The position numbers and the translations under genes were made by a program. Shown piece after piece: positions 57,049 through 64,000 of a stretch of DNA of 64,000 nucleotides. A model generated the notes under the pieces. That model searched no databases. It was given only the letters and a program-made list of their open reading frames with translations, and was not told where the DNA came from. Position 1 is the first letter of the stretch; the number at the start of each line of letters is the position of its first letter. Origin of the DNA: Vibrio xiamenensis (GTDB lineage Bacteria; Pseudomonadota; Gammaproteobacteria; Enterobacterales; Vibrionaceae); contig NZ_FNDD01000008.1 of assembly GCF_900100015.1 (NCBI RefSeq), positions 62,001 to 126,000 of the forward strand, read 5' to 3'.

Positions 57049-58434
57049 ATGCGTGCGTTTTTAACACCTGTTGTATTGAGTGTATGTGCGATGGCCAATG
57101 CCAGCGCGTATCAACTCAAATCTGGTGGTGATACCACAGTTAATAAAAGTGGCGCTAATGCCTATTCGCTTCCTGCACAAAACTTGCCGTTAACCAAACG
57201 CTTGGATTTTAGTGTGGGCAATAGCTTTTTTCGCAATCCTTGGGTGCAAGCGCCATCCACAACCGATGCCCGCGATGGGCTAGGCCCCTTATTTAACACC
57301 AATGGTTGTCAGAACTGCCATATCAAAGATGGCCGTGGTCATCCTCCTGAGCCGGGCGACAGTAACGCGGTATCGATGCTGATCCGTCTGAGTATTCCGG
57401 CGGTTACGTCTGAGCAAAAAGCGTTATTGAAGACGTTTGGTGTGGTGCCGGAGCCAACCTATGGTGATCAATTGCAAGATTTTGCTTTGCCCAACCAAAC
57501 GCCGGAAGGGCAGGTAAAATGGCAATATCAGCAACACACGCGCACGTTCGCCGATGGTACGGTTGTAACGCTGCGTAAACCACAGTTTTCGATTACCCAG
57601 CTTGGCTATGGTCCGATGCATCCCGATACCATGATGTCGGCGCGTATCGCACCGCCGATGATCGGCCTTGGACTGTTGGAAAGCATTAGCGACCAAACGT
57701 TACTCGAGTGGCAAGACCCAAATGATAGTGATGGCGACGGTGTTTCCGGGCGAGTTAACCGAGTTTGGAGTATCGATAAGCAAGCGACCGTCATCGGCCG
57801 ATTTGGCTGGAAAGCTGGCCAGCCGAGTTTGATGCAGCAAAATGCGGCGGCTTTTCATGGCGACGTCGGTTTGACCAGTCGTTTGTTCCAGAGCGAAAAT
57901 TGCACAGATAAACAGCCAGTTTGCAATCAGTTGCCTAATGGTGGTGACAAGGAAGTTAGTGATAAGATACTGAACTTTGTCGAGTTTTATAGTCAACACC
58001 TTGGCGTGCCTAAGCGTCGTAATATCGACGACCCTAAGGTTGTGCATGGTCAGCAATTATTTGCCAGTGCCGGATGCGCGGCGTGTCATAAGCCAAGTGT
58101 TACGACCGGATTACGCGATGGGCTGCCGAGTTTGTCGAACCAAACCATCAGTCCCTATACGGATCTGTTGCTGCATGACATGGGGGAAGGGTTGGCGGAT
58201 AACCGCCCCGAATTTGCAGCGAGTGGCCGTGAGTGGCGCACGCCGCCTTTGTGGGGGATTGGTTACACTCAAGAGGTCAATGGCCATACTCAGTTTTTGC
58301 ACGATGGCCGCGCGCGTAACTTATTGGAAGCCATTTTATGGCATGGCGGGGAAGCACAAAGTGCGACACAAAAAGTGCTAAATTTTAATCGTCAGGAAAG
58401 AGCCGCGCTTATCGCGTTTTTGGAATCATTATAA
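57049..58434 (+). CDS. Di-heme c-type oxidoreductase family protein (DUF1111)
   Basis: 461-residue exported cytochrome c-like protein. Signal peptide ~1-20 (ANASA). Two heme attachment motifs: C87QNCH91 and C343AACH347. The first is followed by KDGRGHPP, and the second lies in a domain resembling di-heme peroxidases. Enzyme activity and substrate unknown; a periplasmic redox role in iron oxidation or reduction is an inference from its imelysin neighbours, paralleling EfeB with EfeO. Also has two short Asp-rich loops (DPNDSDGDGVSG) that could bind calcium. Confidence 0.88.
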   Translation: MRAFLTPVVLSVCAMANASAYQLKSGGDTTVNKSGANAYSLPAQNLPLTKRLDFSVGNSFFRNPWVQAPSTTDARDGLGPLFNTNGCQNCHIKDGRGHPPEPGDSNAVSMLIRLSIPAVTSEQKALLKTFGVVPEPTYGDQLQDFALPNQTPEGQVKWQYQQHTRTFADGTVVTLRKPQFSITQLGYGPMHPDTMMSARIAPPMIGLGLLESISDQTLLEWQDPNDSDGDGVSGRVNRVWSIDKQATVIGRFGWKAGQPSLMQQNAAAFHGDVGLTSRLFQSENCTDKQPVCNQLPNGGDKEVSDKILNFVEFYSQHLGVPKRRNIDDPKVVHGQQLFASAGCAACHKPSVTTGLRDGLPSLSNQTISPYTDLLLHDMGEGLADNRPEFAASGREWRTPPLWGIGYTQEVNGHTQFLHDGRARNLLEAILWHGGEAQSATQKVLNFNRQERAALIAFLESL

Positions 58435-58443
58435 GGAACCACC

Positions 58444-59493
58444 ATGTCAGGAACCATCACGTCAGGAATTAAGTTATCGCTGTCTTTGTTGGCGCTCGGC
58501 GTTTTGTCTGGTTGTCAATCGACTCAGAATGCGAATACGGCCAAGGCTGAGCAAACTTCTCATCTAAGCCAAAGCGTTTACCAAGTTGAGTTTGATGCCG
58601 CGCAGCATTTTGCTGCTCAAACGACACAACTTAGCCAAGCGTTTACTGACTATTGCGCCAACCCTGGTGATGCTGCTGAGCTTAAAAGTGCTTGGCAACA
58701 AACGATGCAGAGTTGGATGGCACTGCAAGGACAAGAGCGCGGGCCACTTGATGCTTTGGAGCAAAACTGGAATGTGCAGTTTTGGCCAGATAAGAAAAAC
58801 ACCACAGGTCGAAAAATGGCCCAGCTGCTGGCGAAAGGTGAAGTGGTCACGGCTGAGCAATTGAGCACCCAAAGTGTGACGGTGCAAGGTCTTGGCGCTT
58901 TAGAGTGGCTACTTTATGACACCGCCTCGAATATGGATTCAAATTCGAACTCGTGTCAGCTTGGCGTGGCGATCGCCAGTAATCTGCATAATAAAGCGCA
59001 GATTATTGCCAATGCGTGGTTGAGTAATCCGTGGGCTGAGCTTGATAAAACGGCTTGGTATAGCGAATACATTGCGCTGCTGTCTAATCAGCTCGAATTT
59101 AGCATGAGCAAACTGAGCCGTCCGATGGGTAACATAGGGCATCCAAGGCCTTACTTTTCTGAATCGTGGCGCTCAAAAACGTCAATGCAGAATCTCAAAG
59201 CCAATTTGATTGCTATGAAAGCGGTCTACCTTGCAAATGGTAAAGGCTTAGATCACCTGCTGCGCGAGCGCGGTCATGCTGATCTGGCCGACCGTGTACT
59301 GGGTGATTTCGACGATGCCATCGCCACTTGGCCAATGGAGGATAGCTTGTTCGACATGCTCTCAACCCGCAAAGGCTACCAAAGCGTGCTTTCTCAATAC
59401 AACAAACTGGAAGAGCTTAAATATCTGATCCACGAAGAGGTGGCGGTCGAGCTTAAAGTGGTTATAGGATTCAATTCAACTGATGGTGACTGA
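58444..59493 (+). CDS. Second imelysin-family protein, lipoprotein
   Basis: 349 residues. Signal peptide with lipobox LSGC (Cys ~24), so it is lipid-anchored, unlike irpA. Imelysin features are present but drifted: GALEWLLYD replaces GxHxxE, lacking the His, so metal binding may differ. The C-terminal half has helix-rich AQHF/QLSQAF repeats. AAGGAACC ribosome site, nine bases after the di-heme gene, 11-base overlap with the next gene. Confidence 0.87.
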   Translation: MSGTITSGIKLSLSLLALGVLSGCQSTQNANTAKAEQTSHLSQSVYQVEFDAAQHFAAQTTQLSQAFTDYCANPGDAAELKSAWQQTMQSWMALQGQERGPLDALEQNWNVQFWPDKKNTTGRKMAQLLAKGEVVTAEQLSTQSVTVQGLGALEWLLYDTASNMDSNSNSCQLGVAIASNLHNKAQIIANAWLSNPWAELDKTAWYSEYIALLSNQLEFSMSKLSRPMGNIGHPRPYFSESWRSKTSMQNLKANLIAMKAVYLANGKGLDHLLRERGHADLADRVLGDFDDAIATWPMEDSLFDMLSTRKGYQSVLSQYNKLEELKYLIHEEVAVELKVVIGFNSTDGD

Positions 59494-60562
59494 TAATACA
59501 AGACGCACGCTTTTAAAAGCGGCGTTATTTGGCGCGGCAACACCTTGGTTGCCTTTCGGCTGCGCTACCACGCGTTCGCCAGACGAGCCTGCTTTGGTCG
59601 GTTGCGCCATTTCTGGCCGCGATGATTACCGAGTGGTGGTGGCGAATCAATGGGGAAGCCTGCTTAGACAACTGCCATTACCTGCTCGTGGTCATGGGGT
59701 GGCAGTAGAATCTAAGCTCGGCCATGCCGTGGCATTTGCGCGTCGTCCCGGCGAATTTTTGATGGTGTTTGATTTTCACAGCGGCGAAATGCTGAAGTTA
59801 ATTACCGCTGCGCCAAATCGTCACTTTTATGGCCACGGCATTTATTCACAGGATGGTGCTTGGTTATATGCAACGGAAGGTGAGCGGGCCACCAGTCGCG
59901 GCATTATCGGGGTATATGATGTTGCAAACGGCTATCAGAAAGCTGCGGAATTGAGTGGATTTGGGATTGGCCCCCATGAAATCATACGCATGACAGATGG
60001 CACCTTAGTGGTCGGTGTTGGTGGAGTTCATACCGATGGACGTACGCCATTAAATTTGCCAACCATGGAGCCAAGTCTAACTTATCTTAGCCCACAAGGT
60101 GAGTTACTTGACCAAGTTCGCTTGGCAGATCATCATCTTAGCATTCGTCATCTCGCACATGACGGTGATCAAACGGTTTTGTGCGGACAGCAATATCGCG
60201 GTGAACCCGATGCCTATCCAGCTTTGCTTGCCATGCATCAGCGCGGTCAAGAGATGGTCTCGCTTAAAGCGCAGCCAGAGCAGTGGGCGCGGTTCAATCA
60301 CTATATCGCCAGTATTGCGGCAACCGACGAATGGATTTTAGCGACGTCTCCTCGTGGTAATTGCTATGGGATTTGGTCGAAGCAAAGTGGTGAATTAGTC
60401 GAATTGTTACCTTTGCCAGATGCTTCGGGAGTGGTGGTCAAAGATAAGCAATTTAGGGTGAGTTCGGGGGCGGGGAGTGTGATTTTGCAAGCTCATCCTT
60501 TCGAAAAACGCGCGGTTAATTCAAATGTTCAGTGGGATAATCATTGGTCTGCAATTAGTTGA
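59483..60562 (+). CDS. DUF1513 family exported protein
   Basis: 359 residues. N-terminal RRTLLKAALFGAATPW is a twin-arginine-like signal (second residue pattern RR-T-LLK, partial match), followed by a probable lipobox-like FGC. The rest looks like a seven-blade propeller (repeated GxxxxxV/I-x-D strands; GPHEIIRMTDGTLVVGVGGV, RHFYGHGIYSQDG). Family DUF1513, commonly found with imelysin and di-heme genes. Overlaps the previous gene by 11 bases and is last in the cluster. Function unknown. Confidence 0.88.
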   Translation: MVTDNTRRTLLKAALFGAATPWLPFGCATTRSPDEPALVGCAISGRDDYRVVVANQWGSLLRQLPLPARGHGVAVESKLGHAVAFARRPGEFLMVFDFHSGEMLKLITAAPNRHFYGHGIYSQDGAWLYATEGERATSRGIIGVYDVANGYQKAAELSGFGIGPHEIIRMTDGTLVVGVGGVHTDGRTPLNLPTMEPSLTYLSPQGELLDQVRLADHHLSIRHLAHDGDQTVLCGQQYRGEPDAYPALLAMHQRGQEMVSLKAQPEQWARFNHYIASIAATDEWILATSPRGNCYGIWSKQSGELVELLPLPDASGVVVKDKQFRVSSGAGSVILQAHPFEKRAVNSNVQWDNHWSAIS

Positions 60563-60639
60563 ATGTTCTTAAAAACAAGTCTTACTCAATGTTCAAATGT
60601 TTGCCATACTTTATGCAGTTCGGAATATTGGAGTAAGTA

Positions 60640-62196
60640 ATGCGTTGCGTTAGGTGTTTGTTGTTGTTGGTCTTGTTCTTGCCAGTCAAGACGTGGGCAA
60701 CGCCGTATTTTGAGCAGTTAGGGTGGATGACGCCTGACTCTAAACTTAATGAGTTAATTCAATACCCCTACCTGCTGGAAAATATTTATCAACGTAATGG
60801 TGAGCAGCTGATTTGGTTCGATCTGCAGCAGAGCAGTAAGTTGGAATTTCAGCTCGAGATTCTTGACCGTGCTGGGTTTAGCCCGCTGTTTGCTCGTCAG
60901 TTGACTTACTTACGATATTATCGTGAGAACAACCGTTGGTATGAGTACGATCTGCTTGCAACCGATACGTTGCTGTCTTACTTAAGTTACGCCGAAAATG
61001 CCCCTAAAATGGGGCAGGATTGGTATTTTGATAAGCGTCTAACCGAAAAACTGCCGCTGCCGACCGCGAAAACCATCGAGTTTGTGTTCACTGCCATCGA
61101 TCAGCAGCATCTTTCCGCGTTGATTGAGATGTACACGCCGGATTCCCCAGAATACGATCAACTGGTCAATACCTACCTGCATTTAACCAAATACCTCAAC
61201 AGCAACATTCCGCTTTACCATCAAAAAGGCACGCGCCGTGCGGGTGACCGCCTGACGGATCGCGCAGCGCTTATTCAGCGACTTGAAATGTTGGATATTG
61301 ATGTGAGCCGCGTAACCCCAGGTTTGAATTGGTACGACAGCTCCTTGACTGGCGCTGTGATGCAGTTTCAACGTATTCACGGTTTAACGCCGGATGGGGC
61401 AATTGGTCCTGCGACGCTGCGCTGGATCAACATGACGCCAGAGCAACGTTTGGATATGTTAGCGATTAACGCCGAGCGGGTTCGTATGTGGCCAGCCCAG
61501 CGCGACGCACTGATCGTGGTTAACGTGCCAAGTTATGATTTGAAATATTGGTATTTGGGCAAGGAGCAATTTGAGTCCAAAGTCGTGGTAGGGCGAGCGT
61601 CAAGAAAAACGCCTGTGATGTCGATTAAGCTTGATTCACTGATTTTCAATCCTACTTGGAACGTGCCTTGGACCATTATGGTTGAGGACATTCTTCCTAA
61701 GGTAAAACGCGACGTCAAATATCTGGCAAACCACAATCTTGAAATTATTCCGTCGTGGGGTGCACAGCAAACCATCGATCCTGAGACCATCGATTGGGCG
61801 GCTATGAATCCTAAAGCGTTCCCTTATAAGCTGCGTCAGCGCTCAGGCAACAGCAACTCGTTAGGGTTGTATAAATTTAACACGCCGAATCGCCGTGCAA
61901 TTTACCTGCATGATACGCCAGGAAAGTATTTGTTTGATAAGCAAAAACGTGCTTTTAGCTCTGGTTGTATTCGCGTTGAACATGCCGATCAGTTTGCCTC
62001 GGTGCTATTGCAAAATCAGGGACTGACGGATGCTGGCGATCAGGTGCGCTTGAGCGGTTTGTCCAATCGAGCCGTGGCGCTCAAAGAACATATTCCGGTG
62101 CACATTATCTATCAAACCGCGTGGTACGAGTCGGGTGTGGTGCACTATCGTGACGATATTTACCGCTTCGACGGCACGAAATACGGCAAAAGTTAA
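60640..62196 (+). CDS. ldtD: YcbB/LdtD-type L,D-transpeptidase
   Basis: Forms 3-3 crosslinks in peptidoglycan. 518 residues, shorter than E. coli LdtD (~615). Signal peptide ~1-21. Peptidoglycan-binding domain at ~235-275 (MQFQRIHGLTPDGAIGPATLRWIN). YkuD catalytic domain ~290-470 with HDTPGKYLFDKQKRAFSSGCIRVEH, nucleophile Cys443 and its His. The N-terminal part preceding the binding domain resembles YcbB. Followed after ~180 bases by mepK, the 3-3 crosslink hydrolase. Confidence 0.92.
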   Translation: MRCVRCLLLLVLFLPVKTWATPYFEQLGWMTPDSKLNELIQYPYLLENIYQRNGEQLIWFDLQQSSKLEFQLEILDRAGFSPLFARQLTYLRYYRENNRWYEYDLLATDTLLSYLSYAENAPKMGQDWYFDKRLTEKLPLPTAKTIEFVFTAIDQQHLSALIEMYTPDSPEYDQLVNTYLHLTKYLNSNIPLYHQKGTRRAGDRLTDRAALIQRLEMLDIDVSRVTPGLNWYDSSLTGAVMQFQRIHGLTPDGAIGPATLRWINMTPEQRLDMLAINAERVRMWPAQRDALIVVNVPSYDLKYWYLGKEQFESKVVVGRASRKTPVMSIKLDSLIFNPTWNVPWTIMVEDILPKVKRDVKYLANHNLEIIPSWGAQQTIDPETIDWAAMNPKAFPYKLRQRSGNSNSLGLYKFNTPNRRAIYLHDTPGKYLFDKQKRAFSSGCIRVEHADQFASVLLQNQGLTDAGDQVRLSGLSNRAVALKEHIPVHIIYQTAWYESGVVHYRDDIYRFDGTKYGKS

Positions 62197-62227
62197 AAAT
62201 TTACAAATTTTTTAAAATCGCCAAAAC

Positions 62228-62275
62228 GAGACCATTTTCAAGATTATTCAACAAGTAAGCATTTTAAATGGTCTC
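62228..62275. repeat. Inverted repeat between ldtD and mepK
   Basis: GAGACCATTT (62228-62237) and AAATGGTCTC (62266-62275) are exact reverse complements separated by 28 bases. May act as a weak terminator or a regulatory hairpin in the mepK leader. Confidence 0.55.
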
Positions 62276-62379
62276 AAGCTAAACTTTTAGCACGAAATAT
62301 GCATTTGTACTTCATAACTAAGTTAGGTAGTGTCTTTTTTGACGCTTAGGAACAACGTTTGTTATGAAGGTAAGATATT

Positions 62380-62919
62380 GTGCAGTTATCTCGTAGAAAA
62401 TTTCTTCAATTATCCACTGGTGGTTTAGTTCTTTCTGCTTTTCCATCTATTGCTCTAGCCTCTCCAGCAACAAAAGCTCGTACTTTGGTATTAAATAACC
62501 TTCATACCGGTGAAAGCTTAGAAACTTGCTATTTTGATGGTCGCAGTTATGACCATAGTGAACTGAATAAACTCAATCACTTATGTCGAGATTTCCGTCG
62601 TAACGAAGTGTTTGCGATGGACAAACGCCTGTTTGATCAAATCGCACGTATTCGAGAAGTATTGGGTACTCAGGCCGAAGTTGAAATCATTTCCGGTTAC
62701 CGCTCTCCAGCCACCAATGAAATGCTACGTAACCGCTCATCGGGCGTGGCCAAGAAGAGCTATCACATGACAGGTCAAGCGATTGACTTTCGTCTTAAAG
62801 GTGTCAGCTTAAAGAAGGTGCGTAACGCCGCGCGAAGCATTCGTGCTGGTGGGGTGGGTTATTATCCAAGCAGTAATTTCGTTCATATTGATACTGGCCC
62901 AGTGCGTTACTGGAGCTAA
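62380..62919 (+). CDS. mepK: MepK (YcbK) peptidoglycan endopeptidase
   Basis: In E. coli MepK cleaves 3-3 crosslinks made by L,D-transpeptidases. 179 residues. Tat-type signal SRRKFLQLSTGGLVLSAF, then an M15/DUF882 domain with conserved ISGYRSPATN, KKSYHMTGQAIDF and GGVGYYPSSNFVHIDTGPVR holding the zinc His and Asp. Start GTG 62380 with AAGG nine bases upstream, since no ATG fits. An inverted repeat lies in the leader (62228-62275). Confidence 0.93.
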   Translation: MQLSRRKFLQLSTGGLVLSAFPSIALASPATKARTLVLNNLHTGESLETCYFDGRSYDHSELNKLNHLCRDFRRNEVFAMDKRLFDQIARIREVLGTQAEVEIISGYRSPATNEMLRNRSSGVAKKSYHMTGQAIDFRLKGVSLKKVRNAARSIRAGGVGYYPSSNFVHIDTGPVRYWS

Positions 62920-62982
62920 TGTTGTCAAACTTGGGCGACAATGTCATAGTTCAACGATACTGAAAATTCAGAAGGTTTGAAT

Positions 62983-63639
62983 ATGTCTTTGCAATACCAA
63001 ATTGTTCCGGTGACCTCTTTTTCACAAAATTGCTCGATCGTCTGGTGTGACGAAACGATGCAAGGCATTGTTATTGATCCCGGTGGTGATGAGAAACAGT
63101 TGGCGCAGCTGATTAAAGAGCTTGGCGTTGATGTCCAACAGCTGGTACTGACTCATGGTCATTTGGATCATGTCGGCGGTACTGAGCCACTCGCCAAAGC
63201 ACTCGGCGACGTGCCTATTGTTGGCCCTCATAAAGACGACAATTTTTGGTTGCAAGGCTTAGAAGGCCAGAGTCAAATGTTTGGTTTTCCATTGACCAGC
63301 GCGTTTGAGCCAAATCAATGGCTTAATGATGGCGATGAAGTGGTGTTTGGCCAGCAAAAACTGCAAGTGTTTCACACCCCAGGCCATACTCCGGGCCATG
63401 TGATTTTATTTAGCGATTCAGCGCGCTTGGCGTTTGTTGGCGATGTTCTATTTAACGGCAGTATTGGCCGTACTGATTTCCCGAAAGGCGATTTCAACAC
63501 CTTGATTCAATCGATCAAAACTAAGTTATGGCCGCTGGGTAACGATGTGCGTTTTGTTCCCGGGCATGGGCCGGAGTCGACATTTGGTCACGAACGCGCC
63601 TCGAATCCATTCGTTGCCGATGAAATGCCGCTGTACTAG
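62983..63639 (+). CDS. gloC: Type II hydroxyacylglutathione hydrolase GloC (YcbL)
   Basis: Metallo-beta-lactamase-fold thioesterase of 218 residues, small glyoxalase II type, hydrolysing S-lactoylglutathione. Zinc motif THGHLDHVGG, then HTPGHTPGH, FVGDVLFNGSIGRTD and PGHGPESTFGHE. ATG 62983 has AAGG seven bases upstream; a TTG two codons earlier is less likely. Neighbourhood ycbB-ycbK-ycbL as in E. coli. Confidence 0.93.
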   Translation: MSLQYQIVPVTSFSQNCSIVWCDETMQGIVIDPGGDEKQLAQLIKELGVDVQQLVLTHGHLDHVGGTEPLAKALGDVPIVGPHKDDNFWLQGLEGQSQMFGFPLTSAFEPNQWLNDGDEVVFGQQKLQVFHTPGHTPGHVILFSDSARLAFVGDVLFNGSIGRTDFPKGDFNTLIQSIKTKLWPLGNDVRFVPGHGPESTFGHERASNPFVADEMPLY

Positions 63640-63675
63640 CGACAGCGCGCAATAGCTTATCCGTTTAGCGATGAT

Positions 63676-64000
63676 TTACTCTGGCTTGGCCGCTGCTAAG
63701 TAGCGCCGAGCCAGCCCCACGAAATCTTCAATTGGCCGCTCTAAATCGCTGGCAGAAATAAATACGTCGTAATCGTAATTTTCTCTTTGATAGCGCATTC
63801 GGTTGGCAAGCATGGCTTGTAAGCCCTTGTATACCCGACCGTCTTCGGTGCGAAATTGGTTAGTGTCGAGCACCATATCCTCAAATTCAGCATTACGTTT
63901 TGTTTGCCGTAACCCCAAATACAGCAGCGGACGTTGATCGAGCAGAATCTCGGTGGCAATCCGCGGGCAAATGCTGTCGAGATAAGGCGAGTAATTTTTC
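63676..64000 (-). CDS. Partial gene of unknown function (5' end beyond window)
   Basis: 108 codons visible to the right edge, open across the boundary; the start lies outside. Ends ...RYLAAAKPE. Contains charged helical stretches (RQTKRNAEFEDMVLDTNQFRT; ANRMRYQRENYDYDVFIS). I do not recognise the family. It converges on gloC with only 36 bases between stops. Confidence 0.7.
   Translation of the reverse strand, partial: KNYSPYLDSICPRIATEILLDQRPLLYLGLRQTKRNAEFEDMVLDTNQFRTEDGRVYKGLQAMLANRMRYQRENYDYDVFISASDLERPIEDFVGLARRYLAAAKPE

Overview
The window reads as a stretch of the larger chromosome of a Vibrio species. The evidence is a LuxM/LuxN acyl-homoserine-lactone quorum-sensing pair, a complete trpLEGD(CF)BA operon with a Vibrio-style Trp-rich leader peptide, the aminotransferase subfamily named after V. 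cholerae VC1184, and gamma-proteobacterial pairings such as ycjX-ycjF-tyrR, pabB-nudL, cydD-cydC and ycbB-mepK-gloC. Coding density is high. I saw no prophage, transposase, integron, CRISPR array, rRNA or tRNA gene. The species cannot be fixed from the sequence alone.

Left part (1-12.4 kb, all minus strand). luxN is cut by the left edge, and luxM lies upstream of it with an 8-base overlap. A terminator then separates this pair from a sodium/dicarboxylate-type symporter gene that has a LacI/PurR-like palindrome next to its promoter. The seven-domain tryptophan operon follows, with its promoter, TrpR operator, 36-residue leader peptide and attenuator all recognisable.

Middle part (12.4-34.9 kb). 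trpH, yciO and rluB read rightward. cydD-cydC and trxB read leftward. An overlapping pair encodes a 2-oxoglutarate/iron dioxygenase and a class V aminotransferase-like protein, followed by a SulP anion transporter. DUF2797, sanA, a DUF3392 protein and NAD-malic enzyme are on the minus strand. A DEAH helicase, two small reading frames, aspC and asnS complete the section.

Right part (35-64 kb). This begins with a large calcium-repeat lipoprotein containing three copies of an unassigned C-terminal module. A MacA-MacB-outer membrane factor efflux operon, nudL, and the divergent pabB and fumA follow. The tyrR neighbourhood (ycjX, ycjF, tyrR, rimJ, an HD hydrolase, DUF2947) and ribA come next. Then there is a Fur-box-preceded cluster of two imelysin-family proteins, a di-heme protein and a DUF1513 protein. 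The window closes with a peptidoglycan 3-3 crosslink maker and breaker (YcbB-type L,D-transpeptidase, MepK), gloC and an unidentified gene cut by the right edge.

Themes: cell-density signalling, aromatic amino acid supply and its control (trp operon, TyrR, AspC, PabB), envelope upkeep and efflux, and periplasmic iron handling. The two regions most worth following up are the iron-responsive imelysin/di-heme cluster and the repeat-bearing lipoprotein. Genes whose products I do not recognise are stated as such.
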